Assembly: GCF_004919105.1 (NCBI RefSeq)
Contig: NZ_STGK01000005.1
Location: forward strand, 246,281 to 310,280
DNA from: Nocardioides sp. GY 10113
GTDB lineage: Bacteria > Actinomycetota > Actinomycetes > Propionibacteriales > Nocardioidaceae
Direction of reading: 5' to 3'
Length of the DNA: 64,000 nt
A program made the translations under genes and the position numbers. The notes under the pieces were generated by a model, which saw nothing but the letters and a program-made list of their open reading frames with translations, was not told where the DNA came from and searched no databases. This document shows positions 7,067 to 17,272 of the stretch, one piece after another. Within the stretch, counting starts at the first letter, position 1. Every line of letters begins with the position of its first letter.

Positions 7067-7728
7067 CGCCGCAGCGGGATCTGGGCGACGGCGGCCGCCT
7101 TCGAGGCCTCCGCGTCCCCCGTCGCCGCATCCAGCTCCGCGACCCGGTCGGTGCCGATCCGTCCGGGCAGCAGCGCGTTGACCCGTACGCCGGAGGGCCC
7201 GAGCTCGTCCGCGAGGCTCTTCGCGACCATCGCCAGCCCCGGTCGCAGGCCGTTGGAGATCGCCAGGCCGGGCACGGGCTGACGGACGCTGGTCGACAGG
7301 ACCATCGCCAGCGAGCCGCCGGCGGGCAGCGCGGTGCCGATCTCGCGCGCCAACCGCACCCCGCCGAGGAAGACGCTGCCGAACGCGGCCGTCCACTGCT
7401 CGTCAGTGACCGCGGTGACGGGACCCGCGGGCGGTCCGCCGACGCTGATCAGCGCGCCGTCCACACGCCCCCACTCATCCGACGCGGCCTCCAGCAGGCG
7501 CGCGGGAGTGCCCGGGTCGGCGTTGTCCGCGGTGACCCCGAGCACCGCGCCGCCGCCAGCGTCGGCCACTGCGGCGAGGTCGACCACGGCGCGCTCGACC
7601 GCCTCCGCGGAGCGCCCGGTGACGAGCACCCGCGCCCCTTCGCGCAGCAGCTGCTCAGCCGTGGCGCGGCCCAGCCCTCGGGTGCCGCCGGTGACGATCA
7701 GGACGCGGTCGTTCAGCTGGAGGTCCAC
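6952..7728 (-). CDS. Short-chain dehydrogenase/reductase of unknown substrate
   Basis: 258 aa SDR. GGTRGLGRATAEQLL at residue 15 is the TGxxxGxG cofactor site, and SVGGPPAG replaces the usual NNAG. The catalytic Ser is in LSTSVRQ, but the expected Tyr-x3-Lys reads ISNGLRPGLAMVAK, with Asn where Tyr normally stands. The C-terminus is LPVDGG. The missing Tyr suggests altered catalysis or an oxidoreductase-like paralogue. The GTG at 7728 has TAGATT 6 nt upstream. The 3' end overlaps SURF1 by 115 bp tail to tail. Confidence 0.8.
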   Translation of the reverse strand: MDLQLNDRVLIVTGGTRGLGRATAEQLLREGARVLVTGRSAEAVERAVVDLAAVADAGGGAVLGVTADNADPGTPARLLEAASDEWGRVDGALISVGGPPAGPVTAVTDEQWTAAFGSVFLGGVRLAREIGTALPAGGSLAMVLSTSVRQPVPGLAISNGLRPGLAMVAKSLADELGPSGVRVNALLPGRIGTDRVAELDAATGDAEASKAAAVAQIPLRRYGRPEEFGRVAAFLLSSASSYLTGVSLPVDGGMTRSL

Positions 7729-7754
7729 GCCCCGAATCTAGCGACCGTGCTCGG

Positions 7755-9494
7755 CTACTCCGCGGAGGCCACCTGGGTGACCGGCACGACGTCGGCTGCA
7801 CCCTTGCGCGCCGCGTCGGCGGTGTGGTCGTCCGGCTGACGCTGGCTCTCCCGCTCCGCCTCCACCCGCTTCACGTAGTGCTCGACCTCGCGCTCGGTCT
7901 GGTCCGCGTCCCAGCCGAGGTGCCCGCGGACCAGCTCGGCCACGTAGGGCGCCGCCGCGACGCCACGGTCGAAGGTCTCGAACGAGATCCGCGTGCGCCG
8001 GGTGAGGATGTCGTCCAGGTGCCGTGCCCCCTCGTGCGTGACGGCGTAGACGGCCTCGACCGCGAGGTAGTCCTCGGCGCCCGTCAGCGGCTCCCCGAGG
8101 ACCGGCTCCGCGGCGACGATGTCGAGCACCTCGAGCACGAGCGAGCCGTACCGCTCCAACAGGTGCTCGACGCGGTTGACCGCCAGCCCCGAGTTGCGCG
8201 CCAGCTGGCGCCGCTGGTTCCACAGGGCCTGGTAGCCGTCGGCGCCGACGAGCGGCACGTTCTCCGTCACGCAGGCGCCCACGGTCCGTCCGAGGACCGA
8301 CTCCAGCCCGTGCACCGCCTCGTCGACGGCATCGGCCGCCATCACCCGGTAGGTCGTGTACTTCCCGCCGGCGACCACCACCAGCCCCGGCACGCTGTGG
8401 GCCACCGCGTGCTCGCGGGAGAGCTTCGAGGTCGCTTCGCTCTCGCCGGCGAGCAGCGGTCGGAGTCCGGCGTACACCCCCTCGACGTCGTCCCGGTTCA
8501 GGGGCACCTCGAGCACGGCGTTGACGCGTTCGAGCAGGTAGTCGATGTCGCGCGAGCTGGCAGCCGGGTGGTCCTTGGACAGCTCCCAGTCGGTGTCGGT
8601 GGTGCCGATGATCCAGTGTCGCTTCCACGGGATCACGAAGAGCACCGACTTCTCGGTGCGCAGGATCAGGCCGGCCTCCCCGCGGATCCGGTCGCGCGGG
8701 ACGACCAGGTGGATGCCCTTGCTGGCGCGGACGTGGAACTGAGCTCGCTCGCGCGCCATCGCCTGGGTCTCGTCGGTCCAGACGCCGGTGGCGTTGATGA
8801 CCTGTGAGGCGCGGATGGTGAACCGCCGCCCGGTCTCCAGGTCGATCACCTCGGCGCCGACCACCCGTTCGCTCTCCTTCACCAGGCCGAGCACGCGGGT
8901 GCGGGAGGCGACGGCGGCGCCGTAGGTGGCCGCGGTGCGCGCGAGGAACATCGTGTGCCGCGCGTCGTCGACCTGCGCGTCGTAGTACCGGATGGCGCCG
9001 ACCAACGCCTCCTTGCGCAGCGAGGGGAAGGCTCGCCGCGCACCGCGCCGGGTCAGGTGCCGGTGCACGGGGGTCGTGTCGCCGTAGCCGCTGAACCGCG
9101 ACATCGCGTCGTAGAGCGCCACGCCGGCACCGGCGTACCACCTCTCCCAGCCGCGGCCGGTGAGCGGGTAGAGGAAGGGAACGGGCCGGACCAGGTGCGG
9201 GGCGAGGCGCTGCATCAGCAGGCCGCGCTCCTTGAGGGCCTCGGCGACCAGTCGGAAGTCGAGCATCTCCAGGTAGCGCAGTCCGCCGTGGATCAGCTTG
9301 GAGCTGCGGCTGGAGGTGCCGGAGGCGAAGTCGCGGGCCTCCACCAGCCCGACGGAGAGCCCGCGGGTGGCGGCGTCGAGCGCCGAGCCCGCGCCGACCA
9401 CCCCACCCCCGATCACCAGGACGTCGAGCTGCGTGCTCGCCATCCGGCGCAGGGCGGCGGAGCGGGTGCGGGGCGAGAGTGCGGCGGGCTGCAT
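7755..9494 (-). CDS. glpD: Glycerol-3-phosphate dehydrogenase (FAD, GlpD)
   Basis: 579 aa. It oxidises glycerol-3-phosphate to dihydroxyacetone phosphate at the membrane and passes electrons to menaquinone. The dinucleotide motif VIGGGVVGAGSALDAA is near residue 25, followed by SSRSSKLIHGGLRYLE, typical of GlpD, then the substrate-domain motif IGTTDTDWE and a C-terminal cap domain. The ATG at 9494 is chosen because GGGAG lies 8 nt upstream; longer frames lack support. It is the second gene of glpK-glpD, 58 bp after glpK. Confidence 0.95.
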   Translation of the reverse strand: MQPAALSPRTRSAALRRMASTQLDVLVIGGGVVGAGSALDAATRGLSVGLVEARDFASGTSSRSSKLIHGGLRYLEMLDFRLVAEALKERGLLMQRLAPHLVRPVPFLYPLTGRGWERWYAGAGVALYDAMSRFSGYGDTTPVHRHLTRRGARRAFPSLRKEALVGAIRYYDAQVDDARHTMFLARTAATYGAAVASRTRVLGLVKESERVVGAEVIDLETGRRFTIRASQVINATGVWTDETQAMARERAQFHVRASKGIHLVVPRDRIRGEAGLILRTEKSVLFVIPWKRHWIIGTTDTDWELSKDHPAASSRDIDYLLERVNAVLEVPLNRDDVEGVYAGLRPLLAGESEATSKLSREHAVAHSVPGLVVVAGGKYTTYRVMAADAVDEAVHGLESVLGRTVGACVTENVPLVGADGYQALWNQRRQLARNSGLAVNRVEHLLERYGSLVLEVLDIVAAEPVLGEPLTGAEDYLAVEAVYAVTHEGARHLDDILTRRTRISFETFDRGVAAAPYVAELVRGHLGWDADQTEREVEHYVKRVEAERESQRQPDDHTADAARKGAADVVPVTQVASAE

Positions 9495-9552
9495 GGATGT
9501 CTCCCTGGTCGGACGGCCCTGCGGGGCCGCGCGGTCGGTGCCGGGTGAGCGC

Positions 9553-11073
9553 TCAGACCTCGACCCAGTCGAGTGTCCGCTGGACGGCCTTCTTCCACTG
9601 CGCGTAGCCGGCCTCCCGCCGCTCCTCGCCCCATTGCGGCTCCCAGCGGGTGTCCTCACGCCAATTCTGTCGCAGCTCGTCGGTCGAGCCCCAGTAGCCC
9701 ACCGAGAGGCCGGCGGCGTACGCGGCGCCGAGCGCGGTCGTCTCCGGGACCTCGGGGCGGCTCACCGGCACGCCGAGCACATCGGCCTGGATCTGCATGC
9801 AGAGGCTGTTGAGGGTGACTCCCCCGTCGACCTTCAGCGTCTCCAGCGCCACCCCGGAGTCGGCGCTCATCGCCTCGACGACGTCGCGCGACTGGTAGCA
9901 GATCGCCTCGAGGGTGGCCCGGGCCAGGTGCGCGTTGGTGTTGAACCGGGAGAGGCCGACGATCGCGCCGCGGGCGTCCGAGCGCCAGTACGGCGCGAAG
10001 AGGCCCGAGAACGCGGGTACGAAGTACACCCCGCCGTTGTCCTCCACCTGCCGGGCCAGCGACTCCGACTCCGCAGCGCCGCTGATGATGCCGAGCTGGT
10101 CGCGCAGCCACTGGACCGCCGAGCCGGTCACCGCGATGGAGCCCTCGAGCGCGTACACGCACGGCTCGTCGCCGAACCGGTAGGCCGGCGTGGTCAGCAG
10201 CCCCGACCGGGAGCGGACGATCTCAGTGCCCGTGTTGAGCAACATGAAGTTGCCGGTGCCATAGGTGTTCTTGGCCTCGCCGGGGGCGAAGCAGACCTGG
10301 CCGACCGTGGCGGCCTGCTGGTCGCCCAGGATGCCGGTGATCGGCACCTCGCCGCGGAACGGACCGCTGCGACGGGTGACGCCGTACGGCGTGGTCGCGG
10401 AGGACTCGCGGATCGCCGGCAGCATCGCGCGCGGCACCCCGAAGACCTCCAGCAGCTCGGGGTCCCAGTCGAGCGTCTCCAGGTCCATCAGCATCGTCCG
10501 GCTGGCGTTGGTGACGTCGGTGACGTGGACGCCGCCCTCGACCCCACCCGTCAGGTTCCACAGGATCCAGGTGTCCGGGGTGCCGAAGAGCGCGTCGCCG
10601 GCCTCGGCGAGATCGCGGAGACCCTCGACGTTCTCCAGCAGCCAGCGCAGCTTGCCGCCGGAGAAGTACGGCGCCGGCGGCAGCCCCGCGCGCTGCCGGA
10701 TCAGGTCGCCGGTCCCGTCCCGCTCCAACGCCGCCGCGATGCTGTCGGTGCGGGTGTCCTGCCACACGATCGCGTTGTGCAGCGGGCGGCCCGTACGGCG
10801 GTCCCAGACGATCGTGGTCTCCCGCTGGTTCGTGATCCCGATCGCCGCGAGGTCGGCGTGCGAGAGGCCGGCCTGGCCGAGGGCCGTCTGGACCACCGCG
10901 GAGGTCCGCTCCCAGATCTCCACCGGGTTGTGCTCCACCCAGCCGGCGCGCGGCAGGATCTGCTGGTGCTCGAGCTGGTGACGGGCCACCACCTGGCCGC
11001 CGTGGTCGAAGACCATGAAACGGGTGCTGGTGGTGCCCTGGTCGATCGCGCCGACGTACCGCGGCTGTGCCAT
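9553..11073 (-). CDS. glpK: Glycerol kinase
   Basis: 506 aa FGGY-family kinase that phosphorylates glycerol with ATP to sn-glycerol-3-phosphate. [12 protein letters not shown] at the N-terminus is the phosphate-binding loop, NQRETT and WQDTR shape the glycerol site, and [15 protein letters not shown] is the ATPase signature near residue 400. The start MAQPRY at 11073 is preferred over longer frames because the fold begins 6 residues later; CAGAGT-N6 precedes it. With glpD it forms a glycerol-use operon without glpF. Confidence 0.97.
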   Translation of the reverse strand: MAQPRYVGAIDQGTTSTRFMVFDHGGQVVARHQLEHQQILPRAGWVEHNPVEIWERTSAVVQTALGQAGLSHADLAAIGITNQRETTIVWDRRTGRPLHNAIVWQDTRTDSIAAALERDGTGDLIRQRAGLPPAPYFSGGKLRWLLENVEGLRDLAEAGDALFGTPDTWILWNLTGGVEGGVHVTDVTNASRTMLMDLETLDWDPELLEVFGVPRAMLPAIRESSATTPYGVTRRSGPFRGEVPITGILGDQQAATVGQVCFAPGEAKNTYGTGNFMLLNTGTEIVRSRSGLLTTPAYRFGDEPCVYALEGSIAVTGSAVQWLRDQLGIISGAAESESLARQVEDNGGVYFVPAFSGLFAPYWRSDARGAIVGLSRFNTNAHLARATLEAICYQSRDVVEAMSADSGVALETLKVDGGVTLNSLCMQIQADVLGVPVSRPEVPETTALGAAYAAGLSVGYWGSTDELRQNWREDTRWEPQWGEERREAGYAQWKKAVQRTLDWVEV

Positions 11074-11144
11074 GGCGACACTCTGGCACAGCGCCCCGAC
11101 GGATCGGCACAGGTCCGCGGGCCGGTCCCGGCCATCCGGGACCC

Positions 11145-11165
11145 ACCCTGAGAGGACCTCAGGGT
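11145..11165. promoter_or_regulatory. Inverted repeat upstream of the MacB-like ABC operon
   Basis: ACCCTGAG-AGGAC-CTCAGGGT is a perfect 8-bp inverted repeat with a 5-nt centre, ending 45 nt before the ABC ATPase start. Placement and symmetry suggest an operator for a dimeric regulator, though a small RNA hairpin is possible. No regulator gene is adjacent. glpK lies 71 bp on the other side. Confidence 0.5.
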
Positions 11166-11210
11166 CGATCCCCGATGGCACGTGTCGACGGCTTCCGGCA
11201 GGCTTGACCC

Positions 11211-12023
11211 ATGACCACGGCTCCCGCGTCCCCGCCTGCCCCCACCCACGACCCCGTGCCGCCGGCCGCACGGGCGAGGGACCTGCGCAAGACCTACGGC
11301 TCCGGGGACTCGGCCGTCCACGCTCTCGACGGCGTGACGCTCGACCTCGCCGCGGGCCGGTTCACCGCGATCATGGGGCCGTCGGGATCCGGCAAGTCCA
11401 CCCTGATGCACTGCATGGCCGCGCTGGACGCGCCGACCTCCGGCGACGTCGAGGTCGACGGCGTCGACCTCGGCCGCCTCAAGGACAAGGCGCTGACCAC
11501 GCTGCGGCGCGAGCGGATCGGCTTCGTCTTCCAGGCCTTCAACCTGGTCCCCACCCTCACCGCGCGGGAGAACATCCTGCTGCCGCTCAACCTGGCCGGC
11601 AAGAAGCCCGACCAGCAGTGGTTCGACACCGTGATCGACGCGGTCGGTCTGCGCGACCGGCTCGGACACCGGCCGAGCGAGATGTCCGGCGGCCAGCAGC
11701 AACGGGTCGCCTGCGCCCGCGCGCTGGTCAGCCAGCCCTCGATCGTCTTCGCCGACGAGCCGACCGGCAACCTGGACAGCACCTCGGGCGCCGAGGTGCT
11801 GTCGTTCCTGCGCCGCAGCGTGGACGACTTCGGCCAGACCGTGGTGATGGTGACCCACGACGCCGTCGCGGCGTCGTACTGCGACAGCGTGGTCTTCCTG
11901 GCCGACGGCCGCGTCGTCGACGAGCTCCACCAGCCCGAGCGCGAGCAGATCCTGGAGCACATGACGCGCCTGCAGGACGTCGCCGCCGCGCGCCGCGCCG
12001 AGGCCGGAGGCGGCACGGCGTGA
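11211..12023 (+). CDS. ABC transporter ATP-binding protein (MacB/LolD family)
   Basis: 270 aa. Walker A is [10 protein letters not shown] near residue 61, the Q-loop is [12 protein letters not shown], the signature [15 protein letters not shown], Walker [13 protein letters not shown], and the switch His lies in VTHDAVA. The TGNLDS variant and the following FtsX permease put it in the MacB/LolD group, which drives periplasmic or lipid-linked export by mechanotransmission. The first 20 residues are a Pro/Ala extension. It overlaps the permease start by 4 nt (GTGA). The cargo is unknown. Confidence 0.9.
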   Translation: MTTAPASPPAPTHDPVPPAARARDLRKTYGSGDSAVHALDGVTLDLAAGRFTAIMGPSGSGKSTLMHCMAALDAPTSGDVEVDGVDLGRLKDKALTTLRRERIGFVFQAFNLVPTLTARENILLPLNLAGKKPDQQWFDTVIDAVGLRDRLGHRPSEMSGGQQQRVACARALVSQPSIVFADEPTGNLDSTSGAEVLSFLRRSVDDFGQTVVMVTHDAVAASYCDSVVFLADGRVVDELHQPEREQILEHMTRLQDVAAARRAEAGGGTA

Positions 12024-14560
12024 TCAAGCTGACCCTCCGCAACCTGCTGGCCCGCAAGGTGCGGCTCGTGATGAGCGGCCTGGCGATCGTGCTGGGCGTC
12101 GCGTTCCTCTCGGGCGTGCTGGTCTTCAGCAACGGCCTGTCCTCGACCTTCGACGGGATCATCTACGGCTCCACCCCCGACGGCGTGGTCCGCCCGGCGG
12201 ACTCCGACTCGTTCGACGCGGCACCGGCCCAGACGACGCAGACGCTGACTCCCGCCGTGGCCAACGACCTGGCGGCTCTGCCGGAGGTGCAGCGGGCCGA
12301 CGGCGACGTGGTCGGGATCGGGATGAGCCTGCTCGCCTCCGACGGGACGCTGGTCGGCGGCACCGGAGCGCCGACCCTGGCGTTCAACTTCAACGGCGCG
12401 CCGAACATGGCCGGGGAGTCGCCGATGGAGCTGACCAGCGGCCAGTGGCCGGAGGCCGCCGACGAGATCCTGCTCGACGACGCCGCCGCCGAGAACGGCG
12501 ACTACGCGCTAGGCGACGAGGTGAAGCTGCTGGCGCCCTTCGGCGAGCCCGAGCGCACCGCCACCCTGGTCGGCACGGGCGAGTTCAACGGCGGCGGTAC
12601 GGCGGGCGCGACCCTGCTGGTGTTCAGCACCGAGGGCGCCCAGGACCTGTTCCTCGAGGGCCGCGACGAGTACAACCAGATCACCCTCACCGCCGCGGAC
12701 GGCGTCACCCAGGAGGAGCTCGTCGCCGCGGCCAGCTCGGTGGTTCCCGACGGCTGGGAGGCGGTGACCGGCGACCAGGTGGCCGAGGAGTCGCAGAACG
12801 CCGTCGGTCAGTTCCTCGACATCATCTCCACGTTCCTGCTGGTGTTCGCGATCATCGCCGTGATCGTCGGCGGCTTCATCATCGTCAACACGTTCACGAT
12901 CCTGGTCGCGCAGCGCAGCCGGGAGCTGGCACTGCTGCGCGCGCTCGGCGCCGCCCGTCGACAGGTCACCTCGTCCGTGCTGCTCGAGGCCGTGGTGCTC
13001 GCGTTCGTGGCGTCCACCATCGGCATCGGGCTCGGGTGGCTGCTCTCCCGCGGCCTGGCGGCGATCTTCCGCGCCGCCGGGCTCGACATCGCCGGCGACG
13101 CACTCACCCTGGGCGGCCAGGCGATCCTGGTCAGCTACGTGGTCGGCATCGGCGTCACCCTGGTCGCCGCCTACCTGCCGGCGCGCCGTGCGGGCAAGGT
13201 GGCCCCTGTCGCGGCGATGCGCATGGACTCGACACCCGAGCGCGGCTCGCTGCGCCGCCGGACGACCATCGGCAGCGTGTTGCTGGCCCTCGGCGCCGGA
13301 GCCGCCGTGCTCGGTGTCGTCGGCGGCCCGGGCCCGGACGCGGTGTGGATCGGCGTCGCCGCGGTGATCTGGATCCTCACCGTCGCCGTGATCGCCTCGG
13401 TGATCGGGCACCCGGTGCTGGTGTTGTGCCGCGGCCTGTTCGGTGCGCTCTTCGGCACCACCGGTCGGCTGGCCGGCGAGAACGCCCTGCGCGACCCGCG
13501 CCGCACCGGCGCCACCGCGTCGGCGCTGATGATCGGGCTCGCGCTGGTCTCGACGATCGGCGTGCTCGCGTCGTCGCTGAACGCCTCGGTCGACGACATC
13601 GTCGAGGAGGAGTTCACCTCCGACTTCCTCGTGCAGAGCTCAAACTTCCTGCCGTTCTCCACCGACGTCGGCGACCGCCTGGCCGAGGTCGACGGCGTCG
13701 ACCTGGTCAGCCGCCAGCAGTGGACCGCGGCCCAGCTCGACGGCGACACCGTGTTCGTGGCCGGCAACGACAGCGCGTTCAGCGAGATCTACGACCTGAC
13801 CATGGTCGACGGCACGCAGGACATCAGCGGGGACGAGGCCGTCGTCACCGAGGACTTCGCCGCCGACTACGACCTCAGCGTCGGCTCGCCGCTGACGCTC
13901 AGCTTCCTGGCCGGCAAGAGCCTGGACCTCACCGTCGCCGGGATCTCTGAGTCCACCGAGACCAGCGCTGAGATCAGCGTGCCGCTGGAGCTGTTCGCCA
14001 CTGTCGACATCCCGCGGCAGGACACGAACCTGTCGATCACGCTGGAGGCGGGCGCCGATCCGATCGCGGTCGGTGAAGCGCTCGACGAGGCGGCGAAGTC
14101 GACCCCGATCGTCGCGGTCTACGACAAGCAGGAGTTCTCCGACACGATCCGGGGCCAGATCAACCAGCTGCTCTACATGATCTACGGCCTGCTGGCGCTG
14201 GCGATCGTGATCGCGGTGATCGGCATCGTGAACACGCTCGGCCTCTCCGTCATCGAGCGGACCCGCGAGATCGGGCTGCTGCGCGCGATCGGCATGAGCC
14301 GGGCACGGCTGCGGCGGATGATCACCCTGGAGTCGGTGGCCATCGCGGTCCTCGGCGCCGTCCTGGGCATGGCCCTGGGCGTGCTCATCGGCGTGCTGCT
14401 GCGCGAGTCGCTGAAGGACGACCTGACCAGCCTCGGCCTGCCGCTCGGGAGCCTGGTCCTGTTCCTCGCGATCGCGATCGTGGTCGGCGTCCTGGCCGCC
14501 GTGATCCCGGCGATCCGGGCCTCGCGCCTCAACGTGCTGGCGGCCATCGCCTCGGAGTGA
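12020..14560 (+). CDS. FtsX-type ABC transporter permease (two FtsX domains)
   Basis: 846 aa. An N-terminal helix (residues 16-40) leads into an extracellular MacB-like domain (about 45-255). Three helices with the FtsX motif FIIVNTFTILVAQRSRELALLRALG follow (about 265-395), then two more helices, a second external domain (about 505-700), and a second FtsX triple-helix unit (about 710-840) with GIVNTLGLSVIERTREIGLLR. The duplicated layout matches large actinobacterial exporters that pair with one ATPase. GTG 12020 overlaps the ATPase stop, so the two are translationally coupled. Confidence 0.9.
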   Translation: MIKLTLRNLLARKVRLVMSGLAIVLGVAFLSGVLVFSNGLSSTFDGIIYGSTPDGVVRPADSDSFDAAPAQTTQTLTPAVANDLAALPEVQRADGDVVGIGMSLLASDGTLVGGTGAPTLAFNFNGAPNMAGESPMELTSGQWPEAADEILLDDAAAENGDYALGDEVKLLAPFGEPERTATLVGTGEFNGGGTAGATLLVFSTEGAQDLFLEGRDEYNQITLTAADGVTQEELVAAASSVVPDGWEAVTGDQVAEESQNAVGQFLDIISTFLLVFAIIAVIVGGFIIVNTFTILVAQRSRELALLRALGAARRQVTSSVLLEAVVLAFVASTIGIGLGWLLSRGLAAIFRAAGLDIAGDALTLGGQAILVSYVVGIGVTLVAAYLPARRAGKVAPVAAMRMDSTPERGSLRRRTTIGSVLLALGAGAAVLGVVGGPGPDAVWIGVAAVIWILTVAVIASVIGHPVLVLCRGLFGALFGTTGRLAGENALRDPRRTGATASALMIGLALVSTIGVLASSLNASVDDIVEEEFTSDFLVQSSNFLPFSTDVGDRLAEVDGVDLVSRQQWTAAQLDGDTVFVAGNDSAFSEIYDLTMVDGTQDISGDEAVVTEDFAADYDLSVGSPLTLSFLAGKSLDLTVAGISESTETSAEISVPLELFATVDIPRQDTNLSITLEAGADPIAVGEALDEAAKSTPIVAVYDKQEFSDTIRGQINQLLYMIYGLLALAIVIAVIGIVNTLGLSVIERTREIGLLRAIGMSRARLRRMITLESVAIAVLGAVLGMALGVLIGVLLRESLKDDLTSLGLPLGSLVLFLAIAIVVGVLAAVIPAIRASRLNVLAAIASE

Positions 14561-14609
14561 GGAGGCCTCGGCGGGCTCGGCCGGCTGGTCGAGTCCGTCG
14601 AGCCCGCGG

Positions 14610-14652
14610 CCTCAGTCCGGACCTCAGTCCGGACCTCAGTCCGGACCTCAGG
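14610..14652. repeat. 12-bp tandem repeat (3.5 units)
   Basis: CCTCAGTCCGGA occurs three times in a row (14610-14621, 14622-14633, 14634-14645), and a partial copy runs over the stop codon of the ABC-F gene. The unit contains GGACCTCAGTCC, a near-palindrome, so the array could fold when transcribed. It lies between convergent genes (14561-14647). Confidence 0.8.
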
Positions 14653-16246
14653 CCAGGCTGATCAGGTCGGCGTACTCGACGTTCCAGAGGTCCTCGACGC
14701 CGTCGGGCAGGATCAGCACGCGGTCCGGCTCGAGCGCGTGCACGGCCCCCTCGTCGTGGGTGACCAGGATGATGGCGCCCTCGTAGCGACGAATCGCGTT
14801 GAGGACCTCCTCACGGGAGGCCGGGTCGAGGTTGTTCGTCGGCTCGTCGAGCAGCAGCACGTTGGCAGCCGAGACGACCAGCGAGGCCAGTGCGAGCCGG
14901 GTCTTCTCACCACCGGACAGCACGCCCGCGGGCTTGTGCACGTCGTCGCCGGAGAAGAGGAACGAGCCGAGCACCGAGCGCGCCTCGGTGTCGGTCAGCT
15001 GCGGCGCGGAGGACTGCATGTTCTCCAGCACCGAGCGACCCACATCGAGGGTCTCGTGCTCCTGGGCGTAGTAGCCGACCTTGAGGCCGTGCCCGGGGAT
15101 CACCATGCCGGTGTCGGGCTGGTCGACGCCGGCCAGGATCCGCAGCATGGTGGTCTTGCCCGCGCCGTTGAGCCCGAGGATGACCACCCGCGAGCCCTTG
15201 TCGATCGCGAGGTCGACGGCGGTGAAGACCTCGAGCGCGCCGTACGACTTGGACAGGTCCTTCGCGGTGAGCGGGGTCTTGCCGCACGCGGCCGGCGTCG
15301 GGAACTTGATGGCGGCGACCTTGTCGGCCTGCCGCTCCCCCTCGAGCCCGTCGAGCAGCTTCTCGGCGCGCTTCAGCATCTGCTGGGCGGCGCTCGCCTT
15401 GGTCGCCTTGGCCCGCATCTTGTTGGCCTGGTCGGTGAGCGTCTTGGCCTTGTTCTGCGCGTTCATCATCTCGCGCTTGCGCCGGGCCTCGTCGGTCTCC
15501 CGCTGCTGCAGGTAGTTGCGCCAGCCCATGTTGTAGACGTCGATGACCGCGCGGTTGGCGTCGAGGTGGTAGACCTTGTTGACGGTCTCCTCGAGCAGCT
15601 CGTTGTCGTGGGAGATGACGATGAAGCCGCCCTTGTAGGACTTCATCCAGTCCCGCAGCCACGTGATCGAGTCGGCGTCGAGGTGGTTGGTCGGCTCGTC
15701 GAGGATCAGCACCTCGGCGCTGGAGAAGAGGATCCGGGCCAGCTCCACGCGCCGACGCTGGCCACCCGACAGGGTGCCCAGCTCCTGGTCCATCAGCCGG
15801 TCGGGGATGCCGAGGCTCTGCGCGATCTGGAGCGCCTCGGTCTCAGCGGCGTACCCGCCACCCGCGTCGAGCTCGTCCTGCGCCCGCTGGAAGCGCCGCA
15901 TCGCCTTCTCGCGGACCTTCGGGTCCTCGGAGGCCATCTGGTGCTCCGCGTCCCGCATCCGCCGTACGGCGTCGTCGAGGCCGCGCGCGGACAGGATCCG
16001 GTCGCGCACCAGTACCGCGGGGTCGCCGACCCGCGGGTCCTGCGGCAGGTAGCCGATCTCCCCGTTGTTGCTGACGGTTCCGGACGCGGGCAGCACGTCG
16101 CCGGCGAGGACCTTGGTGAGGGTGGTCTTGCCGGCGCCGTTGCGCCCGACCAGACCGACCTTGTCACCCGGGCCCACCCGGAAGCTGACGTTCTCCATGA
16201 GGAGCCGCGCACCGACTCGAACCTCGACCTGGTGCACCGTGATCAT
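14648..16246 (-). CDS. ABC-F family ATPase (Rv1473-like)
   Basis: 532 aa and soluble: two ABC domains joined by a charged helical linker. Domain 1 has GRNGAGKTT near residue 38, LSGGQRRRVELARIL and LILDEPTNHLD. Domain 2 has GLNGAGKTT, LSGGEKTRLALASL and LLLDEPTNNLD. No membrane segments are present, so it is a translation-factor-type ABC-F and not a transporter. It resembles mycobacterial Rv1473 as I recall that protein, including NMGW in the linker. MITVHQVEVR (ATG 16246) is preferred; an ATG four codons upstream (16258) cannot be excluded. Whether it protects ribosomes from antibiotics or only acts in housekeeping is open. Confidence 0.88.
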   Translation of the reverse strand: MITVHQVEVRVGARLLMENVSFRVGPGDKVGLVGRNGAGKTTLTKVLAGDVLPASGTVSNNGEIGYLPQDPRVGDPAVLVRDRILSARGLDDAVRRMRDAEHQMASEDPKVREKAMRRFQRAQDELDAGGGYAAETEALQIAQSLGIPDRLMDQELGTLSGGQRRRVELARILFSSAEVLILDEPTNHLDADSITWLRDWMKSYKGGFIVISHDNELLEETVNKVYHLDANRAVIDVYNMGWRNYLQQRETDEARRKREMMNAQNKAKTLTDQANKMRAKATKASAAQQMLKRAEKLLDGLEGERQADKVAAIKFPTPAACGKTPLTAKDLSKSYGALEVFTAVDLAIDKGSRVVILGLNGAGKTTMLRILAGVDQPDTGMVIPGHGLKVGYYAQEHETLDVGRSVLENMQSSAPQLTDTEARSVLGSFLFSGDDVHKPAGVLSGGEKTRLALASLVVSAANVLLLDEPTNNLDPASREEVLNAIRRYEGAIILVTHDEGAVHALEPDRVLILPDGVEDLWNVEYADLISLA

Positions 16247-16357
16247 GACGTGCCCCATTCTCCCATGTCAGCGCCCCATCCCACGCATCAGCGGCGCACC
16301 CGGACCGGCCCGAACCCGTACGACGTCAGCGCCGGTGACGCGCCGGCAGCGGGCCGG

Positions 16358-17263
16358 TCAGCGCTCGAGCAGCGCCTCGATCATCGGGAAGGTCCGCTGC
16401 AGGGTGCGCAGGTGCGGGGCGACCGCCGGATGGCGGTACTTGGAGGCCAGGGCGCCCTCCCCGGTGGCGACCCGCGCCAGCGCCCACTCGGCCCGGCTGA
16501 GTGCCGTGAAGACGGCCACCACCCGGGCGCCGGTCACCACCGCGTCGCGATCGGCGACCTCCGCGGGCAGCCCCAACAGGTAGGCGTCCAGCAGCGGCTC
16601 GAACTCCTCCCGCGAGGAGAGCGACAGGTAGCCGAGGTCGCCGCCGACCGGGCCGTGGCCGAGCGTGCCCCAGTCGATCGCGATCGCGTCGTCCCCGTCG
16701 CGTCCGGGCAGGTTGGCCGCCGTCGGGTCACCGTGCTGCGGTACCTGGGGCAGCCCCTCCAACGCCTCGAGGAAGCCGTTCCGCCCGCGCCACAGGACGT
16801 CGGCGACGTCGGCGACGGTGGTGCGGGCGAGCGTGGGCCAGCCGCCGCGCCGAGCGACGCGCTCCAGGCGGTCGCGCAGCAGGTGGGCGGCGAGGAAGCG
16901 CGGGCGCGGCAGGTCGACGCCGGCGAACCTGCCGAGCGCGACGGCGAGGAAGAGCCCGCTGCTGGCGTCGTCCTCCACCCAGTCACGGGTGATCGTGATG
17001 CCCTCGGCGTCCTCCTCGACCGCGGCCGCCGGGCTGCGCAGTCCGCGGGTACCCGCGGTCAGCCCGGTCAGCAGCACGTCGGCCTCCCGACGCCAGTAGC
17101 CGACGTGGTCGGGCTGCGAGAGGACCGCGGGGTCGCCCGGCCCCGGCGCGGCGAGGCGCTTCACGACCACCGGACGGCCGCCGTGCGCGGTGCGCCAGAC
17201 GCCGACGGTCGACGTACCGGAGCCGCCCGGGAGGGCCAGCCACTCCGGCTCGGGCTGCCACAT
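16358..17263 (-). CDS. APH/choline-kinase-like phosphotransferase
   Basis: 301 aa. A kinase-like N-lobe carries VVVKRLAAPG (ATP-binding Lys). The catalytic loop QHGDPTAANL, with His-Gly-Asp and downstream Asn, is near residue 176, and the metal-binding Asp is in AIDWGTLGHG. These are the hallmarks of the aminoglycoside/choline phosphotransferase fold. The substrate is not evident; many genomic relatives are not resistance genes. The ATG at 17263 has TAGTTT 6 nt upstream. It lies 9 nt downstream of the exporter operon and may have its own leaderless start. Confidence 0.8.
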   Translation of the reverse strand: MWQPEPEWLALPGGSGTSTVGVWRTAHGGRPVVVKRLAAPGPGDPAVLSQPDHVGYWRREADVLLTGLTAGTRGLRSPAAAVEEDAEGITITRDWVEDDASSGLFLAVALGRFAGVDLPRPRFLAAHLLRDRLERVARRGGWPTLARTTVADVADVLWRGRNGFLEALEGLPQVPQHGDPTAANLPGRDGDDAIAIDWGTLGHGPVGGDLGYLSLSSREEFEPLLDAYLLGLPAEVADRDAVVTGARVVAVFTALSRAEWALARVATGEGALASKYRHPAVAPHLRTLQRTFPMIEALLER

Positions 17264-17272
17264 GGCGCGAAA

